Source of the DNA: Flavobacteriaceae bacterium
Lineage (GTDB): Bacteria > Bacteroidota > Bacteroidia > Flavobacteriales > Flavobacteriaceae
Reading direction: 5' to 3'
Length of the DNA: 43,216 nucleotides
Assembly: GCA_016649715.1 (NCBI GenBank)
Contig: JAENXC010000024.1
Coordinates: forward strand, 1 to 43,216
The notes under the pieces: model-generated
Seen by the model: only the letters and a program-made list of their open reading frames with translations
Database searches by the model: none
Told to the model about the DNA's origin: nothing
Translations under genes and position numbers: made by a program
Shown here: piece by piece, positions 1 to 7,267 of the stretch
Layout: each line of letters begins with the position of its first letter
How positions within the stretch are numbered: position 1 is the stretch's first letter

Positions 1-134
1 AAACGAACCGAGACAACTGGCACAAAACGAACCGTTATAGGTCCGGCTAAACAGCTGAAAGTGGCACAAATTGAACCGAAATGCCTGGCACTAACCGACC
101 GAAATCACTGGCACCATTTGATCCGAGTTATCCA
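1..134. mobile_element. IS21-like insertion sequence, terminal end (partial)
   Basis: The stretch carries several copies of a TGGCAC(N)AAACGAACCG-like repeat and ends in CCGAGTTATCCA, the inverse of the TGGATAATTCGG tip at 43077. IS21-family elements begin TG and end CA and carry multiple internal repeats at each terminus; this is family knowledge. The element extends beyond the left edge, so no transposase (istA/istB) is visible. A GTG-initiated frame through this end (61-255) is repeat sequence, not a gene. Confidence 0.75.
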
Positions 135-200
135 GCGCACTTTTGCGATGTATGAACTTACTCAACAATTTGTGAAAATTTATGACAAAGGCAAAGTAGC
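135..200. repeat. REP-like palindrome copy cut by the IS
   Basis: Directly after the IS tip the sequence reads GCGCACTTTTGCGATGTATG, then CTCAACAA and CAAAGGCAAAGTA. The same order (GCGCAC, TTTG, GTGTG, CTCAACAA, CAAAGGCAAAGTA) occurs at 1539-1603 in an intact copy. I infer that the IS inserted into a member of the left-array repeat family. Confidence 0.5.
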
Positions 201-274
201 TATTGCCAACGTAAAGAAACGACAAGATATAATTAAAATAAAACTTTATAAATAAAAAAAATTAAATTGTAATT

Positions 275-676
275 ATGAAAGAATTCGATATCGAGAATAT
301 TTTAAATCCCGAATTTGTAGATGGGGCATTGGTTAAATATAAAGAAGAAGTTTATCAAGTTACTAACATGGATAAAACTTCAATATCTATAGAAAATAAG
401 AATGGAGAGATTCGAAAGATAAATGACTACGAGTGGGCACCAATTATTTTAAACAAAGAATGGCTGCAAAAGTTTAACTTGCAAGAAGAATCAAAAATCA
501 TAAATACATCGACAGAAGTAGATTGGGTTATTCGAAAAACTGGAAGATATTATTATATAACAATCAAGAGGGACTCAGTTTATGGAGAGAATCCTGTTAT
601 CGGCCTTAAATATGTTCACGATTTACAAAGATGGTTTTACATTTTAGTAAAGCAGAAAATGATTCCGAATTATTAA
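275..676 (+). CDS. hypothetical protein of a Bacteroidota mobile-element family
   Basis: A 133-residue soluble protein without signal peptide or membrane segment. The middle reads PIILNKEWLQKF and the C-terminus KYVHDLQRWFYIL. These resemble the PIPLTEEWL-KFGF and HYVHQLQNLYFALTG signatures of a family of small uncharacterised proteins common in Bacteroidota prophages and mobile regions; the match is from memory. The gene opens the left accessory array, has an A-rich leader before ATG, and its stop lies 6 bases before a REP-like palindrome. Function is unknown; the context suggests mobile DNA. Confidence 0.65.
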   Translation: MKEFDIENILNPEFVDGALVKYKEEVYQVTNMDKTSISIENKNGEIRKINDYEWAPIILNKEWLQKFNLQEESKIINTSTEVDWVIRKTGRYYYITIKRDSVYGENPVIGLKYVHDLQRWFYILVKQKMIPNY

Positions 677-682
677 AAATAT

Positions 683-717
683 CCCCCCCCTAACGCACGT
701 TTGCAACGTGTGCCCGC
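683..717. repeat. REP-like palindrome, left array copy 2
   Basis: A C-run is followed by TAACGCACGTTTGCAACGTG and TGCCCGC. The stem CACGTT/AACGTG closes on a TGC loop. It begins 6 bases after the stop codon of the preceding gene and has no T-run that would make it a standard terminator. Confidence 0.65.
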
Positions 718-753
718 TAATTACTCAGAACAAATTTTTACTTATCTTTAAAT

Positions 754-1206
754 ATGAATAAGATTATACTTCTATTTTTAATAATCGGTAATTGTTGTTA
801 TTCCCAAGAGAGCCAAATTAATATAAAGGGTAACTGGTATAATTATAATGAAAAAAAAGTATTAGATATAAAATATGTGGAAACATATTTTGATGAAGAT
901 TATTTTATCTCTTATGATGATGATTTTGGTTTAAAGCAAGGAGCTTATTACAGAATAAAAAATGAGAAGATCTATTTATTTATTAAGGATACTATTCAAG
1001 ATGATGGTTATTTGGATATAAAATTTGATAATGACATTTTGGTTCTTTCAACGAAAGAAGGAAAAACAGTTAAGTTGAAAAAAATGGGCGGCGCAAAAAA
1101 AACACTCGAAATGAGAGTAAAGAATGAGATAGGTGAAACTACTTTTCGTAATGAGTTCATGAAAAGAAAAGAAATCTGGGAGGAATTTGGATATCTTCCA
1201 AAATAA
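754..1206 (+). CDS. secreted hypothetical protein, lipocalin-like size
   Basis: A 150-residue protein with an N-terminal hydrophobic signal (residues 1-17, MNKIILLFLIIGNCCYSQ) that probably ends before QESQ. The mature part is rich in short beta-type stretches (GNWYNY, YYRIKNEKIYLF, DNDILVLS, KTVKLKKM), which suggests a small beta-barrel such as a lipocalin-like fold. That fold is an inference and there is no diagnostic motif. The charged C-terminus (KRKEIWEEFGYLPK) looks helical. It is the second gene of the left array and is followed 10 bases after its stop by a REP-like palindrome. Function unknown. Confidence 0.6.
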   Translation: MNKIILLFLIIGNCCYSQESQINIKGNWYNYNEKKVLDIKYVETYFDEDYFISYDDDFGLKQGAYYRIKNEKIYLFIKDTIQDDGYLDIKFDNDILVLSTKEGKTVKLKKMGGAKKTLEMRVKNEIGETTFRNEFMKRKEIWEEFGYLPK

Positions 1207-1216
1207 AAATTACTTG

Positions 1217-1252
1217 CCCTCCGCTAGTATACGTTTGCAACATGTACCCGCA
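1217..1252. repeat. REP-like palindrome, left array copy 3
   Basis: GCTAGTATACGTTTGCAACA followed by TGTACCCGCAAC. The left arm ATACGTTTG and right arm CAACATGTAC keep the conserved GCTAG and CCCGCAA flanks with altered stem bases. Confidence 0.6.
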
Positions 1253-1267
1253 ACATAAATAAAATAA

Positions 1268-1522
1268 GTGAAGATTTTAGATTACATCAAATCATTTATA
1301 AAATGGATTATTAAAGCATTGTTCTCCATTGCGGTATTTCTATTCTATTTCTCAATATTAATATACTTTCCATATAGTTATTTTGTGCCAGAATATTTAA
1401 ATTTTGATAATTACTTTGCAATAATTGTAATAATCACAATCATCTTATACTACCTAACAATCGATAATATAATTAATACAATACACAATATAGTTAATTA
1501 CCTTAAACGACATTGGGGATAG
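1268..1522 (+). CDS. small two-span membrane protein, hypothetical
   Basis: An 84-residue protein beginning with GTG after an A-rich leader (ATAAAATAAGTG). It has two hydrophobic segments, roughly residues 12-40 (FIKWIIKALFSIAVFLFYFS) and 49-66 (YFAIIVIITIILYYLTI), joined by an aromatic loop, and a basic C-terminus (YLKRHWG). I do not recognise a family. The start codon is uncertain because no ATG is available at the N-terminus. It sits in the left array and its stop is only 3 bases before the next REP-like copy. Confidence 0.45.
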   Translation: MKILDYIKSFIKWIIKALFSIAVFLFYFSILIYFPYSYFVPEYLNFDNYFAIIVIITIILYYLTIDNIINTIHNIVNYLKRHWG

Positions 1523-1525
1523 TTT

Positions 1526-1565
1526 ACCCCCCTGCTAGCGCACGTTTGAAACGTGTGCCCGCAAA
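1526..1565. repeat. REP-like palindrome, left array copy 4
   Basis: The best-preserved copy: GCTAGCGCACGTTTGAAACG followed by TGTGCCCGCAA. The stem is CACGTTT/AAACGTG. The downstream text CTGCTCAACAA also follows the IS-truncated copy at 135, so the repeat unit may be longer than the hairpin. Confidence 0.65.
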
Positions 1566-1600
1566 CCTGCTCAACAATATAAATTATTGCCAAAGGCAAA

Positions 1601-1626
1601 GTACGCGTTGCAAACGCGCACCAGCG
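1601..1626. repeat. REP-like palindrome, left array copy 5
   Basis: GTACGCGTTGCAAACGCGCA then CCAGCG. The stem here is ACGCGTT/AACGCG(C), a different base composition from the CACGTT/AACGTG copies while pairing is kept. Confidence 0.55.
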
Positions 1627-1695
1627 AAAATGAAATTTAAATAATCAAATCTGAAAAAGGAACTCCTAGGACTAAAAAGAATACAATCGAAATTG

Positions 1696-1821
1696 CTAAT
1701 TACTAATCCCCCCCTTAATCAACTTCTCCAACCGCGCCATCATATCATCCTTCTCTTTCAGCATACGCTCGTATAGGGCAATCTTTTCTTCGTGGAGTTT
1801 TATTAATTGTTCAATTGTCAA
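1696..1821 (-). pseudogene. C-terminal remnant of an HTH-type regulator
   Basis: Read on the minus strand, this frame encodes LTIEQLIKLHEEKIALYERM, LKEKDDMMARLEKLI and a short tail before TAG. It matches, from memory, the C-terminal coiled-coil tail of small XRE-type helix-turn-helix proteins common in Flavobacteriia (EKIALYERMLKEK...). An in-frame TGA lies two codons upstream (1825-1827), and no HTH domain can be read further upstream. I therefore call it a decayed fragment of about 41 codons, not a gene. Confidence 0.6.
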
Positions 1822-1916
1822 TCTTCAAACCCTAGGTTCACCCTATATAAGCCTACCTAAAGCCATAGATAAGCCATAGATAAAGTATGAATACAGTATG
1901 ACATATACCGGATGAA

Positions 1917-1978
1917 CTCCCCCTGACGCGCTTTTGCAAAGTGTGCCCTTCTATATATAGCATTTGCAATGCGACCCC
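1917..1978. repeat. two adjacent REP-like palindromes, degraded
   Basis: Copy one is CCCCCTGACGCGCTTTTGCA then AAGTGTGCCC. Copy two is ATAGCATTTGCAATGCGACC, with the stem GCATT/AATGC. Both are less regular than the copies that directly follow genes. Confidence 0.5.
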
Positions 1979-2079
1979 TCCCTAATCAATTTCAAAATTT
2001 TGTATTTTTAAGTGAAGAAAACTTTTTAAAAAATAATAACTAAACGCATACATTTGCCTTCATAATAAGGTTTGCAACA

Positions 2080-2697
2080 ATGGTAAAAAAAACAATTATT
2101 TTCCTTTTAATGTTTCAATTATTTGCCGCTACCCAATGTGAAGGCGATGACGATTGCGGATATTCGGACTTCACGGGTTATGATTTATTTGTTGAAAACA
2201 CCCAACTTTCGTATTCAATAAATGATACTATTTGGATAAATAGTTCGGCCTCATCAAAAGTTATTGATTATTGTACCCAAAACAACGATTCAGTAATTAA
2301 TTACAATCGATTTGATTTCAAAGAATCCTTTTACCCTTTAAAATTAAAAAATGGAAGCACTACAAACGCCGAGATTTCGCTAAACGATTTTCAGTATATT
2401 ATTGCTACAGGATTTGATTATAACCCTAGTTTCTGTCATAATTCTTATTATGTAACTCCAGTTCTATCGAATAACGAAACTCAGTATAAATTTAGAATTG
2501 GGATTATTCCAAAAGCGATTGGTGATTATGCAATATCTTCTGGTTCTATTTATCCATTTGATACTACTTTGGATTTAAACACACAGGTTTTTAGTTCTTA
2601 TAATAATTTCGATGATTTAATTAAGTTTGAAAATTGTGGCGATATGTATACTAGATATAATCTAAGAAGAAATAACTACTTTTTTATAGTAGAATAA
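2080..2697 (+). CDS. secreted hypothetical protein
   Basis: A 205-residue exported protein. Residues 1-20 form a signal peptide (KK then IIFLLMFQLFAATQ). The cysteine at about residue 20 is preceded by ATQ, which is a poor lipobox, so lipidation is doubtful. The mature part begins with an acidic, cysteine-containing stretch (CEGDDDCGY) and has five cysteines in all, which could pair in the periplasm or outside the cell. No family is recognised. It belongs to the left array, and its stop codon abuts a REP-like palindrome at 2698. Confidence 0.6.
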   Translation: MVKKTIIFLLMFQLFAATQCEGDDDCGYSDFTGYDLFVENTQLSYSINDTIWINSSASSKVIDYCTQNNDSVINYNRFDFKESFYPLKLKNGSTTNAEISLNDFQYIIATGFDYNPSFCHNSYYVTPVLSNNETQYKFRIGIIPKAIGDYAISSGSIYPFDTTLDLNTQVFSSYNNFDDLIKFENCGDMYTRYNLRRNNYFFIVE

Positions 2698-2730
2698 CCC
2701 ACTAGCGAGAGCGTCCCTCTCGTGCGCACC
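2698..2730. repeat. REP-like palindrome, left array copy 8
   Basis: CTAGCGAGAGCGTCCCTCTC then GTGCGCACC. The stem is GAGAG/CTCTC around CGTCC, a third stem sequence under the same CTAGCG and GTGC flanks. It starts directly after the preceding stop codon. Confidence 0.6.
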
Positions 2731-2853
2731 CTATTCTGAGCGTTGCATTTAAGCTAAGAATAAACCTACTAAACCCACCGCATAGATATTAACTATATTC
2801 TTTACTTTTAACCCTAGTAAAGCAACTAAAATCAAAAACCTTGCGCTAGCTTA

Positions 2854-3234
2854 ATGAAACTGTATAGCCTACCAAAAGTTACCTTTCTTTTTATTGCAAT
2901 TAGTACCCTGCTATCGTGCAACAACGATGAAAAAAGCAACAATACAACCCCGGCCGCACAGCTGTTGGGCGTATGGCAAAGCAGCAACTTTAGCGAGATG
3001 TATGACTACAAATTGTATTTTAATACCAAGGGTGAAGGTTACAGTACCGAATACATAGCCCAGCCGGACGGCACCGCAATTTCAAACCTCAGACCCTTTA
3101 GCTGGAGCAGTAGCGAAACCACCTTGACCATAGATTATGAGGATGGCGCTAGCGACACCACCTCCTTTTCCATAAACGCAGACGGACTATTGCTTGTGCC
3201 GGGTTTAAGTAGTTTTCCTTTCAACAAGCTTTAG
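2854..3234 (+). CDS. lipocalin-like lipoprotein
   Basis: A 126-residue lipoprotein. Residues 1-22 are a signal peptide with the lipobox STLLSC (lipidated Cys 22), followed by an Asn-rich linker (NNDEKSNNTT). The mature part starts AAQLLGVWQSSNF and contains GVW...YYxLYFNTKGEG and TLTIDYEDG stretches. This is the usual look of the short lipocalin-like domains of Bacteroidota lipoproteins (G-x-W at the first strand). It probably sits in the outer membrane or periplasm; the ligand is unknown. Last complete gene of the left array, followed by a REP-like palindrome. Confidence 0.65.
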   Translation: MKLYSLPKVTFLFIAISTLLSCNNDEKSNNTTPAAQLLGVWQSSNFSEMYDYKLYFNTKGEGYSTEYIAQPDGTAISNLRPFSWSSSETTLTIDYEDGASDTTSFSINADGLLLVPGLSSFPFNKL

Positions 3235-3257
3235 TGCTACTAGCTTTATAAGTGTTA

Positions 3258-3295
3258 GCCCACGCTAGCGCGAGCGTCACGCTTGTGCCCGCAAC
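3258..3295. repeat. REP-like palindrome, left array copy 9
   Basis: CACGCTAGCGCGAGCGTCAC then GCTTGTGCCCGCAA. The stem GAGCGT/ACGCTT closes on C. Flanks GCTAGCG and GTGCCCGCAA are the same as in copy 4. Confidence 0.6.
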
Positions 3296-3519
3296 CCTGT
3301 TTTGTAAACCTTCATACATATTGCATAAAACGCAGTTCGTATTGGGTAAAACGCTACACTTGAGTGAACAAACTCCGCACACGAGAGCAAAAACTGTACA
3401 CGCTACAGGAAGCGCCACAAGCCTTTTGCATCCGTTAAACACAGTGTTACAAAACTCTTAAAACACCTCTAAAAAAATCTAATTAATGTACCTTGCCGAC
3501 CTATCAAAAAGTGAAAATT
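3296..3519. other. intergenic region upstream of the PLP enzyme
   Basis: No gene seen. Short overlapping frames on both strands here (3221-3442 minus, 3252-3461 plus) have no recognisable protein content and cross the palindrome. The boundary between accessory array and core genes lies here. Confidence 0.5.
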
Positions 3520-5358
3520 ATGGAAGACACAAAAGTGCTAGATTACATAAAAGAAGTATTGGAAAATATACCGGCTACATGGTTAAAACTAACCACACAT
3601 AGACTGGATATTTATGATGAAAGCCAAGCGAAAACGCAGTTCCTAAACCAGTTTGAAGCCCTCTTCAATGCCAACAATGCGGAAATCGCAGCGCTAAAAA
3701 AACTACCTACTGCCTATGATTATATTCGCCTTGGCCATCCATTATCTTGTATATTGGAATGGGGAATTGCCCACTTAAATAATGTAGCCCCCGAGAATGT
3801 AATAACTTTTTCCTCAAAGACGGTTCCTATTCTCGCAATCCTACGGAAGAATCTGTTGGAAAATAAAAACACCCAAATTCTTTATACCGATGAATTACCA
3901 GCCTTTTTTGACGCTGAAATAGTAAGAAGTATCTACGGCTACAATTTTGAACTAAAGAAAGTGGGGAAAGCAGCAGCCATTCCAGAATTTAACGGTAGCA
4001 CCCTCTTCATTTCACAAAAAGAAAAAATTGGTGCTATTTCTCTAACCACAACCATTGACTTTTTCCTAAGCCTTCACGGCCAACTCGGAAGTGTTTTAAT
4101 AGTAAACGGCGAAAAGAACGAAGGTTACATTTCAGAAATTCAACACGTACGGAGAAGGGAGACCATCGCCATGACGCCCGCCAATTGTCTAATTGCCCTA
4201 AAGTGGATAGGGAAACAACCCTCTATTGAGCAAAATAATACAGATGAAAATAAAACAAGCGTATTAACTTCTATAAAGGAAATTACCGCTTCCCCTACAG
4301 AGGCACTCGTTGCTTCCAGTGGACTATCCATTCAATATGCCATCATGATGGGGCTCATTCACGATGCGCAAGAAAAACACAAAGGAAAGGCCATTAAATT
4401 TATTGTTCCCCCCAATTGTTACGGCGGCACAAACGACCAAGCAAGACGCGTAGCAGCTTGCCTGGACAAAGTTGAAATAGTAGATTTATTGGTGGATGGC
4501 GATAATGAAATGGTGCAAAGCATAGCTACCGTTTTAGATAAAATCGCTGCTGAAGATGCTGTCCCTTACATCATCGCGGAAATACCTACAAACCCAAGAG
4601 TTGAAGTTCCAGATTTGCAAAAATTAAAAGCTGTTTTAAGTAAAGAGCGTAAAACTGCAAATGGTGAGACTGCCATCGAACCTGTTTTTATTTTAGATCA
4701 AACATTCTGTCCCAACTATCACTTCTTGGGGGAAGGGGAAATACTTTCAACCGTGAAGGCTATTTCGTATGCCAGTGGATCTAAATTTCCGAGTGGCGGA
4801 AAATGTACGGCTGGCTACGCGGTAGGAAATACAAAAACGAAGGATTTGATGGAAAAAATAGAGTTGCATCTAACCCTGTGCGACAATGAGGCTACAGAAC
4901 TTCAATATGAAATATTAGCCAAACAAATGCCATCCATGAATCAACGGATTGTTGATGCCTATAAAAATACACGTGAGTTTGTAAACTTTATCCACAAAAC
5001 CTTACCAGCCGCGAAAATCAATTTTGTTTCAGAAGAATTGGCAGCACAAGGCTTTACCCCATCTGTATTTTCATTGGATCTCCCAACCAAAGGGAATACG
5101 GATGCAGAAAGAGAAAGCTATAAAAGGGAGCTGAATTTGAAGTTAATCAACTTAATGATTACTGAAATCCCCAACGAGAGCAAATTCTGTGTGAGCTATG
5201 GACAGTTAAAAGGATGTTATTGGACCATTCCAGCAACATCTACCCAAGGCACGACGAAAGAAGGTGATAAGGATTATATTGTGCGCGCATCCCTTTCACC
5301 AAAACTAAATCTTGAACTTCATAAAAAAGTCTTTTCAGATTTTGTTGAACAAATTTAG
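3520..5358 (+). CDS. Cys/Met-metabolism-type PLP-dependent enzyme with long N-terminal extension
   Basis: A 612-residue protein; I choose the ATG at 3520 (MEDTKVLDY) over a TTG nine codons upstream. The C-terminal half has the landmarks of the cystathionine gamma-synthase/lyase fold: EALVASSGLSIQYA, a YGGT loop, EIPTNPRVEV, the LDQTF motif whose Asp contacts the pyridine nitrogen, and YASGSKFPSGG, where Lys 422 is the expected Schiff-base lysine. The usual SATK-x-GGH signature is altered to SGSKFPSGG, and an extra region of roughly 250 residues precedes the PLP fold. It probably acts on a sulfur amino acid or homoserine derivative in the cytosol; the reaction cannot be fixed from sequence. 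Confidence 0.7.
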   Translation: MEDTKVLDYIKEVLENIPATWLKLTTHRLDIYDESQAKTQFLNQFEALFNANNAEIAALKKLPTAYDYIRLGHPLSCILEWGIAHLNNVAPENVITFSSKTVPILAILRKNLLENKNTQILYTDELPAFFDAEIVRSIYGYNFELKKVGKAAAIPEFNGSTLFISQKEKIGAISLTTTIDFFLSLHGQLGSVLIVNGEKNEGYISEIQHVRRRETIAMTPANCLIALKWIGKQPSIEQNNTDENKTSVLTSIKEITASPTEALVASSGLSIQYAIMMGLIHDAQEKHKGKAIKFIVPPNCYGGTNDQARRVAACLDKVEIVDLLVDGDNEMVQSIATVLDKIAAEDAVPYIIAEIPTNPRVEVPDLQKLKAVLSKERKTANGETAIEPVFILDQTFCPNYHFLGEGEILSTVKAISYASGSKFPSGGKCTAGYAVGNTKTKDLMEKIELHLTLCDNEATELQYEILAKQMPSMNQRIVDAYKNTREFVNFIHKTLPAAKINFVSEELAAQGFTPSVFSLDLPTKGNTDAERESYKRELNLKLINLMITEIPNESKFCVSYGQLKGCYWTIPATSTQGTTKEGDKDYIVRASLSPKLNLELHKKVFSDFVEQI

Positions 5359-5436
5359 TCAAGTTGTGATGTGGTTGATATGGGAAAACTTCCCTTGCGT
5401 ATCTTTGCAAAGTGTTTCCATAGAAATAATCTAACC

Positions 5437-5787
5437 ATGAAAAACGAAAACCTCTACAGATTGCCCTTCGCAAATGTATATCCATACTACATTGCCAAAG
5501 CAGAAAAAAAGGGCCGTTCCAAAGAAGAGCTGGACACCATAATTTGTTGGTTAACCGGCTATGACCAAAAACAGTTGCAGCAACAATTGGACAACAAAAC
5601 CAGTTTCGAAAACTTTTACGCAGAAGCCCCACAACTAAACCCCAATGTTTCAAAAATAACAGGCGTAATCTGCGGCATCCGCGTAGAGGAAATAGAAGAT
5701 CCACTAATGCAAAAAATCCGCTATCTGGACAAATTGATAGACGAGCTTGCAAAAGGCAAGGCAATGGAAAAAATTTTAAGAACGTAA
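5437..5787 (+). CDS. DUF2200 domain-containing protein
   Basis: A 116-residue cytosolic protein starting at ATG 5437; an upstream in-frame ATG at 5371 would add residues unlike the family. It matches DUF2200 over its whole length: [19 protein letters not shown], then [26 protein letters not shown], and the highly conserved tail [20 protein letters not shown] followed by [14 protein letters not shown]. The family is widespread in bacteria but its biochemical role is not established. It lies 78 bases downstream of the PLP enzyme and 67 bases upstream of rlmF on the same strand, so co-transcription is possible. Confidence 0.85.
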   Translation: MKNENLYRLPFANVYPYYIAKAEKKGRSKEELDTIICWLTGYDQKQLQQQLDNKTSFENFYAEAPQLNPNVSKITGVICGIRVEEIEDPLMQKIRYLDKLIDELAKGKAMEKILRT

Positions 5788-5854
5788 CAAGGGACGTACA
5801 AAACAACCCACTACCAACTACATACCCTATCTTTACCAACCTAAAGACTCTACC

Positions 5855-6700
5855 GTGCACCCAAAAAACCCATTCACGAAAGACTATAATTTTGATGCCC
5901 TTATACCCCATCACCCCGCTTTAAAAGAATACGTTTTTGTAAACCAGCACGGCAACAACAGCATAAAGTTCTCAAACAACCAAGCCGTAAAAGCACTGAA
6001 CACCGCCCTGCTAAAAGCACAGTACGGCATAACCTATTGGAACATCCCAGAAAACAACCTCTGCCCACCCATTCCCGGCCGTTTGGATTATTTGTTGCAC
6101 GTGGCAGACCTACTTCAAAAAGAGGACGTAAAACTGTTGGATATTGGCACGGGCGCCAACCTCATCTACCCTATTTTGGCAAGCCGCCATTTCAATTGGC
6201 AATGCACCGCCAGCGAAGTAGATCTCGATTCCCTAAAAAATGCACAGGAAATAATAGCGAATAACAGTAATCTAAAAGATATTGAATTGCGACACCAAAA
6301 ATTCAAGAACAGTATTTTGGAACACATTATCCAACCAACGGATGCTTTTGATGTGGTGGTATGCAATCCCCCCTTTTACAAAACCCGAACCGATGCCGAA
6401 CGCAACAACCAGCGCAAGGTGGACAATCTTGAGTTACAGGAAGCGGACACGCTGAATTTTGGAGGCAGTAGCAACGAGTTGTGGTATAAGGGCGGCGAAG
6501 AGGCGTTTATTAAAAAAATGGCTTCGGAAAGCGTACAGTTTAAAGAACAAATACAGTGGTTTACGGTCTTGGTTTCGCAAAAGGAACACCTAAAGAATAT
6601 TAAAAGAGCCATCAACAAAACCAAGCCTTCAGAAGTAAAAATAATAGACATGGAACAGGGCAACAAACAAAGCCGTTTTATTGCGTGGACGTTTCAGTAA
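5855..6700 (+). CDS. rlmF: 23S rRNA (adenine(1618)-N6)-methyltransferase RlmF
   Basis: A 281-residue SAM-dependent methyltransferase that modifies A1618 (E. coli numbering) of 23S rRNA. It starts with GTG, giving the family-typical VHPKNPF N-terminus. SAM-fold motif I is LLDIGTGANLIYPIL (about residues 95-109), the acidic SAM-ribose position is ASEVD, and the catalytic N6-adenine motif IV is VVCNPPFYKT (NPPF). The segment GGSSNELWYKGGEEAFIKKM is also characteristic. Length fits the family (about 300). It ends 34 bases before the stop of the convergent gene at 6735. Confidence 0.92.
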   Translation: MHPKNPFTKDYNFDALIPHHPALKEYVFVNQHGNNSIKFSNNQAVKALNTALLKAQYGITYWNIPENNLCPPIPGRLDYLLHVADLLQKEDVKLLDIGTGANLIYPILASRHFNWQCTASEVDLDSLKNAQEIIANNSNLKDIELRHQKFKNSILEHIIQPTDAFDVVVCNPPFYKTRTDAERNNQRKVDNLELQEADTLNFGGSSNELWYKGGEEAFIKKMASESVQFKEQIQWFTVLVSQKEHLKNIKRAINKTKPSEVKIIDMEQGNKQSRFIAWTFQ

Positions 6701-6734
6701 AACTTAGGACTACCCTCTACCTACTGCCTACTAC

Positions 6735-7088
6735 CTACTTCCGCTTCCTAAAAATATAACTCATCCAAACAGGATCATTATCGTCAGAAACCACAGATTG
6801 GCGGTCCAGGAATTCCCAATCGTGGGCGTTCATATAGTTGAGCAAGGTGGAAGTCTGTTCAATATCCTCAATTTCATCAATTGAAATATTCTGCCCTACC
6901 AAAGACGCCTGTTCCTCCACTTTTATGCGTTTCACCTTCCCGCGGTTATTCGCTTTTTGAACCACAATGATTTCAAGAAAATCGTACTTGGTTATTTCCT
7001 GACTGCCGGCAGGCACGGCTTGAGAATGGCTTTCCACGGAAAACAATAGGAAAAAGACAACTACGGAAAATATTATATGTTTTTTCAT
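6735..7088 (-). CDS. secreted hypothetical protein, DUF4177-like
   Basis: A 117-residue protein on the minus strand; the ATG at 7088 gives MKKHIIFSVVVFFLLFSVES with a clear signal peptide, better than an upstream in-frame ATG at 7115. The mature protein has YDFLEIIVVQKANNRGKVK early and LLNYMNAHDWEFLDRQSV later. This layout (short strands, then a helix followed by GWEF/DWEF) resembles DUF4177-type small proteins. The C-terminus is basic (FRKRK). Convergent with rlmF. Function unknown. Confidence 0.6.
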   Translation of the reverse strand: MKKHIIFSVVVFFLLFSVESHSQAVPAGSQEITKYDFLEIIVVQKANNRGKVKRIKVEEQASLVGQNISIDEIEDIEQTSTLLNYMNAHDWEFLDRQSVVSDDNDPVWMSYIFRKRK

Positions 7089-7267
7089 ATTTTCATATTT
7101 CTTAGAAAAGTACAATTATAATTTTTCTTACCAAAGAAACGCACACGGGCGTCCCATTAATACCTTAATAATAATTCTGCTACATTTTTCAATTATAAAT
7201 TTTTACCTTTAAATACTCTTTTTTGAATTTTGAATTTTGAATATTGAATATTGAACCATGAATCATT

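Larger units (their letters stand above)
1523..2079. other. 557-base intergenic stretch of repeats and gene debris
   Basis: No intact gene is present. The stretch holds REP-like copies at 1526-1565, 1601-1626, 1917-1948 and 1953-1978 and a minus-strand remnant of an HTH-type regulator at 1696-1821. Between about 1830 and 1916 I see only AT-rich text with a short direct repeat (AGCCATAGATA twice). The last 90 bases are the leader of the gene at 2080. Confidence 0.7.

Noticed and set aside
61-255. 64-codon GTG-initiated frame at the left edge
   Set aside because: It runs through the terminal repeats of the IS and the truncated palindrome; the translation is repeat-derived and has no protein-like features.
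683-3295. Left-array palindromes as ordinary rho-independent terminators
   Set aside because: Stems are short, flanks are conserved beyond the hairpin and there is no T-run after them, unlike the clear terminators at 20776, 26003 and 34813.
3221-3461. Overlapping short frames on both strands upstream of the PLP enzyme
   Set aside because: Mutually antisense, crossing a palindromic repeat, with no recognisable composition or leader.
5240-5914. 224-codon minus-strand frame
   Set aside because: Antisense to the clearly coding DUF2200, the end of the PLP gene and the start of rlmF; a shadow frame.
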